NCBI GenBank assembly: GCA_020073395.1
Contig: JAIQFF010000030.1
Coordinates: 1-60,394, forward strand
Length of the DNA stretch: 60,394 nucleotides
Reading direction: 5' to 3'
Source: Terriglobia bacterium
Lineage (GTDB): Bacteria; Acidobacteriota; Terriglobia; Terriglobales; Acidobacteriaceae
Shown here: positions 26,075-33,798 of the stretch, piece by piece
Layout of the letters: each line of letters starts with the position of its first letter
How positions within the stretch are numbered: the first letter of the stretch is position 1
Notes under the pieces: generated by a model
What the model was told of the DNA's origin: nothing
The model's input: the letters and a program-made list of their open reading frames with translations, nothing else
The model's database searches: none
Program-made: the position numbers and the translations under genes

Positions 26075-26605
26075 ATGGCTACTGTGCCCGGGCAGAACCG
26101 ACTCCATCCGCAACCTTCCACTGAGCTTTTGGCCCCTGAATTATTGCCGCCTGCGGGCATGCAGGCGCCGGACTTCAACGACGTCTCCTGTCCCGATAGC
26201 CTGGCTGATCATGTCAGCCAAACCGTGTTGCAGACCTTGCCCAATGATCTGACCCGAATGATTTACCTGGCATCGCTGCGGGACTGCAATAGCGGAATGT
26301 ATCTGCATCCGGAACTCTCACAGCAACGGGGAGTGCATGCGGCGGATGGGGCGCTGCGGGCCTGTCATGAGCAGGTCTTTCGCCGCCTGCTCACTACCCG
26401 ATTGCCCGACTACGTGAGCCAGCTTCAGGAATATGTCCGCTATACCCGGGGCGAGGCCCCCACCGTGCTGAAGACCTGGAAGTCGTTACAGGCTTATCGG
26501 GCAACGGTTCCAGTGGACGCGCCTGCCACTTCGGCGGAATTGTACTTTCTGAATGTTACGATCGCCCTGGAAGTTGTGGGCAAGGAAGTGCCAGGGGAGC
26601 AGTAG
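26075..26605 (+). CDS. Uncharacterised 176-residue soluble protein
   Basis: No family recognised. Sequence includes LADHVSQTVLQTLPNDLTRMIYLASLRDCNSGMYLHPELSQQRGVHAADGALRACHEQVFRRLLTT, predicted mostly helical, with two Cys. There is no signal peptide or membrane segment. It ends 2 nt from the end of the convergent XRE gene at 26608, so terminators, if any, would lie inside coding sequence. Its neighbour being a regulator might hint at functional linkage, but nothing in the sequence shows it. Confidence 0.65.
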   Translation: MATVPGQNRLHPQPSTELLAPELLPPAGMQAPDFNDVSCPDSLADHVSQTVLQTLPNDLTRMIYLASLRDCNSGMYLHPELSQQRGVHAADGALRACHEQVFRRLLTTRLPDYVSQLQEYVRYTRGEAPTVLKTWKSLQAYRATVPVDAPATSAELYFLNVTIALEVVGKEVPGEQ

Positions 26606-26607
26606 TT

Positions 26608-27381
26608 CTAGTGGGTCGCCCCGCCGTTGGGTAATTGCTCAAAGGGCAGCCAGGCATTGATCACCCGGCCGATCACCGAGGCCTCACGCGGTACTTTGAA
26701 TCGCCTGACCGGCTGGCGAGAGAGCGGATAAGGCAGCAGGGTCAGTTCTTTTCCTTCCAGCTGGCACCAGCAACAGCTGTGCCCGTCGGTGTGCCAGACC
26801 AGGTAAACCGGACGTTCGCGAATGGTCTTCCATTCAAACACCTGGATCGCATTCTGCATGACGTCGACTTCAACCAAAGAGCCGGGCGGAATCAACTCGC
26901 CCATGGTGTCGTCCTTCAGGCCGACCACGGCGTAGCGGTATCGTCTGGGGTCGAGACGCTTGCGCAAAGCCGGGGGAAGGGTGGCCAGTTCCTGTGGGTT
27001 CAGTTTGAGCAGGCTGGTCTCGTGACTGTTGAGGGCGGTGTCGAAGTTGAGTTGGAAGCGGAAACCGGGTTCCCGCACCTCCGCGGTCTCCAGCCGGGGC
27101 AATCCCGGTTCAACCTGGCCGGCGTATTGCCGCACTTCATTCAGGTCAATTCCGAAGACCAGCAGGAGTTCTTCGAGGGAAACTTTGAGACACGCGGCCA
27201 GGCTGAAGAGCTTGTGAATGCTGGGGACCGATCCGGTTTCGATGTCGGCCAGGGTGGAGTGTGAAACGTAGAAGTCAGCGTTGCCCTTGATGTCGGCGAT
27301 CGACCTGCTGATGCGCTCAATGTCGCTGGATTTAACAAAGCGCTCTTCGCGCAACTCCCTGATCCATTTTCCCGAGTCCAT
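26608..27381 (-). CDS. XRE-family regulator with degenerate S24/LexA-like C-domain
   Basis: A 257-residue regulator. The N-terminal helix-turn-helix covers about residues 7-75 (SDIERISRSIADIK...STLADIETGSVPSIHKLFSLAACLKVSLEELL). The C-domain resembles the S24 fold: VGLKDDTMGELIPPGSLVEVDV, where LexA-type proteins have a nucleophilic Ser (SM) this one has Thr; the Lys region reads HSCCWCQLEGKELTLLPY. So self-cleavage is unlikely. A CC pair sits where the Lys is expected. A second copy of this domain occurs in the gene at 29707. Confidence 0.8.
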   Translation of the reverse strand: MDSGKWIRELREERFVKSSDIERISRSIADIKGNADFYVSHSTLADIETGSVPSIHKLFSLAACLKVSLEELLLVFGIDLNEVRQYAGQVEPGLPRLETAEVREPGFRFQLNFDTALNSHETSLLKLNPQELATLPPALRKRLDPRRYRYAVVGLKDDTMGELIPPGSLVEVDVMQNAIQVFEWKTIRERPVYLVWHTDGHSCCWCQLEGKELTLLPYPLSRQPVRRFKVPREASVIGRVINAWLPFEQLPNGGATH

Positions 27382-27591
27382 GTTGGTGGCCCTGATTTCC
27401 CAGTCTCAACTGCTGCGCGTCCTCAAAGATGTCCCCATGAAAGGTGTCCCCATGGGCCGCGGAAATACTTGAATACGCTAAATAGAGAAAGCCCCTCCCT
27501 ACTCTTGCAACCGCCAAACTTTTTCAATGGAGACAACAGAAATTCAACGATCGGTAGCTCGGGGGTGCTCCACCCCTACCCATTCCAACCT

Positions 27592-28128
27592 TCAGCCGGC
27601 CATCAAAGCCTGCTGAAGGTCCCACTGCCGTTGTTGCCGGATCCGGTTGAGGTACGCGAGCAGCTCCGCATACGGCATTTCGACCGCCGGAAGTGACAAT
27701 GCCCAGCCCGGGAAGAGCCACTTCAGCCACAAGCAGGGCCGAACCAGCAACAAGTTTACACGAAGCCAAAGCGCCCCATAGATCAACTCCTCCGCCTCAT
27801 TGGCCAGGTGGGAATTCGCTTCCGTTCTCGCCAGTTGCCCTAACTTCAGCAACATAGCGGTATTTTCTCCCACCAAATCCAGCAAACGCAGCGCCAAAAC
27901 CAGGCGCTTTCTCTGATAAAGACGGAACTCACCTGGAGGCAACGACTGCTGCAGATATTTTTCCTGGGAGGGATCGAGCAGGACCCGAAATACCTCAGGA
28001 TCGACATCATGCTTCTTTCCTTCCCAGTCTTCCAGGCTCTTGATGGGGGGCAGCCCGGGACGGAGCACTACCCAAACCAGAAACAGGGACAAGAGACTGG
28101 CGAACAGAATTGTCAGCGTCGATACCAT
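27592..28128 (-). CDS. Uncharacterised membrane protein, 178 residues
   Basis: An N-terminal membrane helix (TILFASLLSLFLVWVVL) is followed by a helical soluble region (DPSQEKYLQQSLPPGEFRLYQRKRLVLALRLLDLV) and a moderately hydrophobic segment (LWLRVNLLLVRPCLWLKWLFPGWAL). Family unknown. It overlaps the preceding membrane gene (28113-28868) by 16 nt, so the pair is translationally coupled. Confidence 0.65.
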   Translation of the reverse strand: MVSTLTILFASLLSLFLVWVVLRPGLPPIKSLEDWEGKKHDVDPEVFRVLLDPSQEKYLQQSLPPGEFRLYQRKRLVLALRLLDLVGENTAMLLKLGQLARTEANSHLANEAEELIYGALWLRVNLLLVRPCLWLKWLFPGWALSLPAVEMPYAELLAYLNRIRQQRQWDLQQALMAG

Positions 28129-28868
28129 TTGTCAATGTGCTCTGTCAGCGCATCGTTCCAATTCGCCAAGTCGGTGCCGGGCAAACCGCCCACCGGCTTG
28201 CCGCTGCGGGGCCGGAGAAAATAAAAGGTCCAGATTGCAACGCCAAGATTATATGCCGCAGACCTCATTAACACAAAGGCGCTGTCTGTTACCGCATGAA
28301 GATGAGCACGAAGCTCCAGTAAGACCAGATCCAGGGCGGCATAGACGCCGCAACCGGCGGCAATTCCTACCGAATAGTTTTGCCAGCTCAGTCCCAGGCG
28401 AGACATAAGTGCAATCGCCACAATCAGCAGGCACACCTGCAGGAACCGGGCGGAGCGCTCGGTCAGGATAATCCACTCGAGAGCCACATCGGTTCCCGCT
28501 GGCCCGTTGGTCCAGAGCAGCAGGGCCAGGGCCGCAGCGGCCGCGATCACCCCTGAGATCCACAGCACTCTCAGAAAGAGTCTCAGAAAAGGATAAGGCC
28601 GGATGAAATGCCAGCTGGTTTCAAAAACTATGCCCAGGGCCAACACGATCGCAGCCGCCTCACCCCACCAGAAGACGGTTGCGTAACGGTTTCCTGATTG
28701 TGGAAGAAAGTAGAGAGTGACATCGCGTGCAGGAACCAGAACGTTGAAAGTAAAAAAAACAGGGAACTGCCTCACCAGCCTACGCCGGAACATGACGAAG
28801 GCGACTAGCGATTGCAGGACTATCGGTAGAAACCAAAAGATAGCCGTCGCAAGCGCAGAGGATCTCAT
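28113..28868 (-). CDS. Uncharacterised polytopic membrane protein
   Basis: About 251 residues from the preferred ATG at 28868 (MRSSALATAIFWFLPIV); the frame opens 14 codons earlier. Seven hydrophobic segments are visible, for example FWFLPIVLQSLVAFVMF, ISGVIAAAAALALLLW and FLQVCLLIVAIALM. A seven-helix count with no enzymatic signature fits a sensor or receptor, but that is speculation. Upstream by 71 nt lies a short secreted-peptide gene on the same strand, and downstream it is coupled to the 178-residue gene. Confidence 0.7.
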   Translation of the reverse strand: MRSSALATAIFWFLPIVLQSLVAFVMFRRRLVRQFPVFFTFNVLVPARDVTLYFLPQSGNRYATVFWWGEAAAIVLALGIVFETSWHFIRPYPFLRLFLRVLWISGVIAAAAALALLLWTNGPAGTDVALEWIILTERSARFLQVCLLIVAIALMSRLGLSWQNYSVGIAAGCGVYAALDLVLLELRAHLHAVTDSAFVLMRSAAYNLGVAIWTFYFLRPRSGKPVGGLPGTDLANWNDALTEHIDKWYRR

Positions 28869-28939
28869 GGGCTGCACTGGAAGGCTACTCGCAAACCAGA
28901 CAGCCCACAAGCAATTTAGCGCTTACGAAATCTTCCGAA

Positions 28940-29065
28940 TCAATTCCCTTTGCAATGCCCCGGCGAACACATGGGGGTGGGAGCTCCGCCTTCGGCTAAG
29001 GAAGAAGTTGACATGGCACCCAGCAGCAGCAGAGTTGCGAGCATAAGGCGAACGACAGTTTTCAT
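28940..29065 (-). CDS. 41-residue secreted peptide precursor
   Basis: The ATG at 29065 is preceded by GGAGGGAACTC, a convincing ribosome site. The product starts with a clear signal peptide (MKTVVRLMLATLLLLGAMS, ending about SSLA) and leaves a mature tail of about 17 residues: EGGAPTPMCSPGHCKGN. Two Cys four residues apart could form one disulfide loop. It is too short for homology by eye. Position upstream of two membrane-protein genes on the same strand, and opposite a regulator gene, would fit a secreted signal, but no proof exists. Confidence 0.5.
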   Translation of the reverse strand: MKTVVRLMLATLLLLGAMSTSSLAEGGAPTPMCSPGHCKGN

Positions 29066-29169
29066 GAAGAGTTCCCTCCGTGGGATGGCGACCTGCACAG
29101 CATCACCATATTTTTTCTGCGCGAGGAAATCCGGAGTGTTCGAAAAACGAGCGACCGAAAACAGCAGTC

Positions 29170-29183
29170 GTCGGTATACCGAC
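29170..29183. promoter_or_regulatory. Perfect 14-nt palindrome GTCGGTATACCGAC, operator candidate
   Basis: Perfect self-complementary site, 105 nt upstream of the peptide start. The same arms recur at 29314. It lies in the gap next to an XRE-type regulator, which generally bind such palindromes. Confidence 0.5.
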
Positions 29184-29313
29184 AAAATGGACCAAACACT
29201 TGGTCGCTTCGACCTTGGGCATTTGCGACTATTCCCTTCTCCTTGTGCTTGTTCCGCGGCCATGGCGAAGAGACCGGAGCGAAATTGAGGTTCACGCAAG
29301 GCAACTTCGTTCG

Positions 29314-29327
29314 GTCGGTCAACCGAC
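29314..29327. promoter_or_regulatory. Palindrome GTCGGTCAACCGAC, second operator candidate
   Basis: Same GTCGGT and ACCGAC arms as the site at 29170, with centre CA instead of AT; the centres are 144 nt apart. Two copies in one intergenic region favour a real binding site. Confidence 0.45.
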
Positions 29328-29706
29328 GAAAACTGCCGATTCTCAATCCAGAACGCCCAGAAAGTATGCTGATTCCGGATTTCAGCTCCTCTGACAAAGA
29401 TTGCTCGTCGCCAAGGAGGGGATGTGTTGCGAGCATCCCGCTACTGGAGCGGTGCGCTCAAGACGCCTCATTCCGGCTGGAGAATTTCGCCGGTTTCCGG
29501 GAAGAAAGAGTCATCATGAAATTACCGGCGTCCAATATCGCTTTGGGGAGAATCACAGGAGTTTGCTGGGTTGCTAAGAGTGGACGGCGCAGGCCAGTGG
29601 CCCAAGTCCGCAGCACATAAAATCCTTTGAGCGGACGTAACGATGCACCAAGAGAGGCAGCAACCGGTAGCCCCTCACAAATAAGGAGTCAGGCTAGTAT
29701 CGATGA

Positions 29707-30960
29707 ATGAACGCGCCGGCAGCGGTTCGTGGTCTCTTCAGGATACCTCGCGCGGGACCTCCTCTTCGCTGGATCGAAGCCGGCGACGATGCCGCACACC
29801 GCTGTGATTGGGACGCCCGGGCCGAGAGTATCAGGAATGTTCTGGCGCAGTGCGGCTACAGCGTGACCCAGCTTTCAGCCGCCTCTCGCGGACGCTACGG
29901 AAGCAAGTCGCCATTCTTCATTCCAGCAACTTTCCTTTACAAAATTAAGAGCGGAGTCACGCCGCATGTTTGTCAGATCGTAGCCTTAAGCGAGAGTACT
30001 GGATATCGTTTCGATGACTGGTTGCGAATGGTCGGTTTTGATCTGCAGCCGGTCCTCCGCCTGCAAATGCGGTTGCACACTGAGCGCACCGTTTTGGTTA
30101 CACCGAACGAAGAATGGTTCCAGTCGTCTCTGCCGTTGCCTTCTTCCCATGACGGAGTCCGGAGTTCATTCTCCCGCGCTCGACCGGGGAGATGGAACGA
30201 CCGCGGTCGCTACCTATTTGCCAAGATCGGCACCGAGGACGCCCTGGTTTGCCCACAGCTCATGCCCGGCAGTATCGTGCGGGTCGATCGCTGCTATGCC
30301 CAGCGGATGAAAGACGCTGATCGCGTTTCCCGGGACGATCATCTGTGGCTGGTTGAGCAACCCGGCGGCCTGACGTGCTGCCAGGTGCGATGGATTGACG
30401 ATCGGCAAATCGTCCTGCTGCCCACCCGCCCACCTTGGGGAAACTGGCCGCTGCATCTGCCGACCGAGGCGCGGATTCTGGGTTTGGTGGATCTGGATCG
30501 TCATCCCATGAAGTTGCCGCCCAGCGCCGGGCAGATGGAGTCTCGATCGTTCCCGCTTCATTCCGGAAACGGAAAAATGCGGTTTTCGGACTTGCTCAAA
30601 ATCTCTCGCGCACGCACCGGTTTGACCTTCCGGGCGGCGCATGGGCTCACTCGCACAGTCGCGCTAATCCTTGGGAACCCCGAATACACGATCGCCTTGG
30701 GTTTGCTTTCAGACTATGAAGTCATGGGCAAATTACCGCGACACATCGCGAAGATACTAAGCCTGTGCATCGTCTATTGCATGGATGTCCGGGACCTGAT
30801 GGAAGCCGCGGGTGTGTCGATCGACGATTCCGCGAAATTGCCGCTTCCGATGCCCGATCGTCGTGCTCAAATTCGCTCTGATTTCCGGGACCATGTGGCG
30901 CCCCACGGGACGGACGGAAGCGTGAGCCGCTACGCCCAATCTGCCGGCGGTCATCCTTAA
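29707..30960 (+). CDS. Regulator with two HTH-like regions around a degenerate S24-like domain
   Basis: A 417-residue protein. Residues about 38-105 resemble an XRE HTH (RNVLAQCGYSVTQLSAAS...FFIPATFLYKIKSGVTPHVCQIVALSESTG). The centre resembles the S24-like domain of the 26608 gene: LMPGSIVRVDRCYAQ...DHLWLVEQPGGLTCCQVRWIDDRQIVLLPTRP...LPTEARILGLVDLD, with the CC pair conserved and no serine nucleophile. A second HTH-like stretch covers about 292-365 (FSDLLKISRARTGLTFRAAHGLTRTV...YTIALGLLSDYEVMGKLPRHIAKILSLCIVYCMDVRDLMEAAGV). It is transcribed away from the peptide gene. The function as regulator is by family; targets are unknown. Confidence 0.75.
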   Translation: MNAPAAVRGLFRIPRAGPPLRWIEAGDDAAHRCDWDARAESIRNVLAQCGYSVTQLSAASRGRYGSKSPFFIPATFLYKIKSGVTPHVCQIVALSESTGYRFDDWLRMVGFDLQPVLRLQMRLHTERTVLVTPNEEWFQSSLPLPSSHDGVRSSFSRARPGRWNDRGRYLFAKIGTEDALVCPQLMPGSIVRVDRCYAQRMKDADRVSRDDHLWLVEQPGGLTCCQVRWIDDRQIVLLPTRPPWGNWPLHLPTEARILGLVDLDRHPMKLPPSAGQMESRSFPLHSGNGKMRFSDLLKISRARTGLTFRAAHGLTRTVALILGNPEYTIALGLLSDYEVMGKLPRHIAKILSLCIVYCMDVRDLMEAAGVSIDDSAKLPLPMPDRRAQIRSDFRDHVAPHGTDGSVSRYAQSAGGHP

Positions 30961-31208
30961 GCGGGGCCTGCACAGGTGGATTGTGGTGGAGCAGCGCTCT
31001 AGTGCCCCCCCAGGTCGGCGAGAATGGGTGGAATAGCGTTTTAGGGCTGCATCAAGCCCGGATACCCCTGGCGGCCCTTAGCCGCTGAAGTTCTTCCGCG
31101 GCTGAAACCCGTCGGCGCAGACAGCAGATCTATGGCACGCCTGAAGGCCTGCTCCACCCCTTGATCCCGCTCTGGGAAATTGTTCCGCCTGAGCCACCCG
31201 CCCGCGTC

Positions 31209-31229
31209 AGTAACCGGAGATTGGTTACT
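31209..31229. promoter_or_regulatory. Inverted repeat AGTAACC-7-GGTTACT upstream of pilin promoter
   Basis: Perfect 7-nt arms with a 7-nt spacer (centre-to-centre 14 nt), about 46 nt before the -35 box. Position suits an activator site. No known factor matched. Confidence 0.4.
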
Positions 31230-31274
31230 TACCAAAGTACGAACACATCCGCTGCGTCGTATGACTCTGGTGCT

Positions 31275-31303
31275 TTGACGCTGGCATGAACTGACCCTAC
31301 GAT
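31275..31303 (+). promoter_or_regulatory. Sigma-70-type promoter of the minor pilin operon
   Basis: TTGACG (31275-31280) and TACGAT (31298-31303) with 17 nt between: five of six and four of six matches. It lies 97 nt upstream of the fimT-like start. No other promoter is visible between here and the end of the operon. Confidence 0.55.
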
Positions 31304-31399
31304 GATGGTTGCACGGAAGCCCCCGCTTTCCGCCACTCTCCCAAGACAAGTGGTTCAGGATGTCCGCCGAATTCGGCGGCAATGGAGGCAGGCAGGCAA

Positions 31400-32095
31400 A
31401 TGAAGCGCTATCACACAGCGAAGTTTTCGCACCGCGGATCAATCAGGGGACGCGGCGCCCGTGGCTTCAGCCTGCTTGAAATGATGATCGTCTGCTGCAT
31501 CATGATGATTGTCGCCGGAATAGGTTTCATGGCGGTACAGCCGGCCCTGAAGGACGCCCGGGCGAATCAGGCCTATCAAGACGTAATGATGCCGCTGCGG
31601 GTGGCTCGTCAGCGCGCTATCGCGGAACGCAAGCAATACATCGTGTGCTTCGGCCTGGCCACACCTGCGGGCGCTCTTACACCGCTGGGTGCACCGACCG
31701 CGCGAAGCATCCAGATTTTTCGCTGGGACGCAGGAACCGCCCTCTCCGCAGCCGCGCAAATCTCCACCACTAAACTGCCCACCGACATGCAAATGATGGT
31801 TCTACCTGGCTTGCCGAATGGTGCAGCCACCGTGCCGGATGGTTTTGGCAACGCAACCGTAGCTATCGATTTCGACCAAGGTGTGGCCGGCGGCGGGATC
31901 AAGAACCAGGTCATGTTCATGCCCGACGGCTCGGCGCATGACGTGAACGGAAACTGGAACAGTGGGATTGTGTATGTCGGGCGGACCGGAGACCTGTACA
32001 GCGCACGCGCGGTCACGCTCTACGGAGCAACCGGAAGAATCCGAGGATGGCGTCTTCTTGCCAGTGCGGGAGGGCCCAAATGGTTTCAACAATGA
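31400..32095 (+). CDS. FimT/GspH-like minor pilin
   Basis: Minor pseudopilin of a type IV pilus or type II secretion-like machine. The ATG at 31400 is chosen because GGAGGCAGGCAGG lies just upstream; six codons further upstream another ATG opens the same frame. The prepilin peptidase site is RG|FSLLEMMI with Gly22 and Phe23 and the assembly-relevant Glu5 of the mature form (Glu27). A hydrophobic helix follows (IVCCIMMIVAGIGFMAV). The C-terminal part has the beta-rich pattern of GspH (QIFRWDAGTAL, AIDFDQGVAGGGIKNQVMFMPDGSAHD). 231 residues. The stop overlaps the next gene. Confidence 0.9.
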   Translation: MKRYHTAKFSHRGSIRGRGARGFSLLEMMIVCCIMMIVAGIGFMAVQPALKDARANQAYQDVMMPLRVARQRAIAERKQYIVCFGLATPAGALTPLGAPTARSIQIFRWDAGTALSAAAQISTTKLPTDMQMMVLPGLPNGAATVPDGFGNATVAIDFDQGVAGGGIKNQVMFMPDGSAHDVNGNWNSGIVYVGRTGDLYSARAVTLYGATGRIRGWRLLASAGGPKWFQQ

Positions 32096-32652
32096 GCAAT
32101 AACAAGCGCAGGCCAGCTTCAAAGAAACACAGGCAACAGGGATTTGCCCTGCTCGAAACTCTCATCGCCATCGTGGTGCTGATGATTGGACTGCTGGCGG
32201 TATTGGCCACCTTTGCCATGGCCATCAGCAACACCACGTCGGTGCAGAACGACAGCATCGCCCGCCAGAAAGCGGCGGAGGCGGTGGAGAGCATTTACAC
32301 GGCGCGCCAAACCGGACAAATTACCTTTGACAAGATCCAGAACCAGGGCGCGGGCAACGGGATATTCAAGGTGGGCTTCACGCCGATGATGGACGCTGGT
32401 CCAGACGGTCTGGATAACACCGCCGACGACGTTGCTGCCACTCCCGTGCGCTTGCCGGGAGCGAGCGGAGTGATCACTAACACAAGCGCTGACGTGCTGA
32501 TTGACCTGGGCAATTTCACCCGGCAGGTCCAGATTGCAGACGTGCCGGGAAACCCCAACGTGCGCCAGATTACCGTCAGCGTTCGTTATCCAGTGCCACA
32601 GGGCTGGTTCAGGACTTATCAGGTGCAGGCCTTGATTGCTTCGTTCCGCTGA
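32092..32652 (+). CDS. PilV-like minor pilin
   Basis: Minor pilin with prepilin site QQG|FALLETLIAI (Gly17, Phe18, Glu22) and a long hydrophobic helix (IVVLMIGLLAVLATFAMAI). The ATG at 32092 overlaps the fimT stop as ATGA, so coupling fixes the start; upstream in-frame codons overlap fimT. The rest is a short globular region ending RQITVSVRYPVPQGWFRTYQVQALIASFR. 186 residues. Confidence 0.88.
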   Translation: MSNNKRRPASKKHRQQGFALLETLIAIVVLMIGLLAVLATFAMAISNTTSVQNDSIARQKAAEAVESIYTARQTGQITFDKIQNQGAGNGIFKVGFTPMMDAGPDGLDNTADDVAATPVRLPGASGVITNTSADVLIDLGNFTRQVQIADVPGNPNVRQITVSVRYPVPQGWFRTYQVQALIASFR

Positions 32653-32660
32653 GGAGAAAG

Positions 32661-33752
32661 ATGAGATCCACCGAACCAAAAATTCGCGGCTTCAGTCTGG
32701 TTGAATTGCTGATCGCCATGGCCCTCGGCCTGATCGTTCTGGCTGCCACGACGCAGCTGTTCAAGAACGGGATGGATGCGACGCGTCTGGTCACACAGTC
32801 CTCGGAAATGCAGCAAAACGCTCGCGCCACGCTGAACCTTATTGCGAAGGACGTGAGCATGGCCGGCTCTGGCCTGCCCTCCGGTGGTTTGTCGCTCCCT
32901 GCCGGCGCCGGATCGACGCCTTCATTCTTCGCCGTGGATCCCACCCAGGCATGGCTGGCCAACAATGGCTATCCAGGCAAGTTCATGTACGGGATTGTCC
33001 CGGGAGCGGGTAACGGCATCGAAATCGGCGGGCCGGCTACCATCGCGGCCACGGGAACCGCATCGGACGCGATCACCGTCGTCTACGCTGACTACGCTTT
33101 TCCGCTGAACCAGTACACCACTGCGATCCCAGCCGCGAACCCGCTTGGAGATAAGGTCACGTTCACGCCGCCGGTGCCTGCACCCGCGGGCTTTCCGGCC
33201 ATCCAGTCTCCCACGGGAATTCAAGTGGGGGATTTGATCTTGTTCACCAACAATCTGGGCAGCGCCGTTGGCGAAGTCACAGGCATCGCGCCCGTGGCAG
33301 GCGGCAGCACTGATATCAGCTTCGCCAATGGGGACCCGTTGAAGATAAACCAGACGGGAGCGGCGAGCGGGAACATCCGGTCCATCATAGGCGGCGGCAC
33401 CACCACCGGTACCCGCCTTTGGGCGGTGACTTATTTCATCGAGGTTCCTGCCGCAGCGACCAGTCAGCCCCCGCGGCTGATGCGCCAGGTCAATGGCCAG
33501 AAGCCAGTGCCGGTAGCCGACAACATTATCAACCTGAAGGTCACGTATGACGTGTGTAACGGCGCCAACGGTCCAAACTGCTCCGGTATCACTAACCCTC
33601 TGTTGGCCCCTTTCTCTCCCAGCCAGATCAATAAGGTGAACGTTCAGGTGATGGGACAGACGCTCAACTCTTACGGCAACAAGTCGAGAAGCACAGTCTT
33701 GACCACGTCCGTAAGCACGCGCAGTCTGTCGTTCAAGGACCGCTACAACTAG
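32661..33752 (+). CDS. PilW-like minor pilin
   Basis: A 363-residue minor pilin. Prepilin site IRG|FSLVELLIAM (Gly10, Phe11, Glu15), followed by the helix ALGLIVLAATTQLF and the PilW-like QQNARATLNLIAKDVSMAGSGLP. A large beta-rich C-terminal domain follows with VNGQKPVPVADNIINLKVTYDVCNG. GAGGAGAAAG lies 1 nt upstream of the ATG. It is 8 nt after pilV. Confidence 0.9.
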   Translation: MRSTEPKIRGFSLVELLIAMALGLIVLAATTQLFKNGMDATRLVTQSSEMQQNARATLNLIAKDVSMAGSGLPSGGLSLPAGAGSTPSFFAVDPTQAWLANNGYPGKFMYGIVPGAGNGIEIGGPATIAATGTASDAITVVYADYAFPLNQYTTAIPAANPLGDKVTFTPPVPAPAGFPAIQSPTGIQVGDLILFTNNLGSAVGEVTGIAPVAGGSTDISFANGDPLKINQTGAASGNIRSIIGGGTTTGTRLWAVTYFIEVPAAATSQPPRLMRQVNGQKPVPVADNIINLKVTYDVCNGANGPNCSGITNPLLAPFSPSQINKVNVQVMGQTLNSYGNKSRSTVLTTSVSTRSLSFKDRYN

Positions 33753-33798
33753 AAATCGTTATTAGAGGAGAGAGACACAGTTTCAGGAGATCATTACC

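Larger units (their letters stand above)
29066..29706. other. Long intergenic region with palindromic operator-like sites
   Basis: 641 nt between the peptide gene and the divergent double-HTH regulator. Short open frames here lack ribosome sites and coding character. It contains two GTCGGT-NN-ACCGAC palindromes (listed separately) and a weaker GGTCG-CTT-CGACC at 29202-29214. Nothing else recognised. Confidence 0.6.
30961..31399. other. Intergenic region upstream of the pilin operon
   Basis: 439 nt with no convincing gene. It holds an imperfect repeat-like hairpin (AGCCGC...GCGGCT, about 31080-31107), an inverted repeat at 31209-31229 and a good promoter at 31275-31303. Confidence 0.6.

Noticed and set aside
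29243..29620. 125-residue plus-strand ORF in the regulator intergenic gap
   Set aside because: No ribosome site, no recognisable domain, and it overlaps the palindromic sites; coding character is not convincing.
31041..31442. 133-residue minus-strand ORF upstream of the pilin operon
   Set aside because: It overlaps the pilin promoter and the start of the fimT-like gene and shows no domain or ribosome site.
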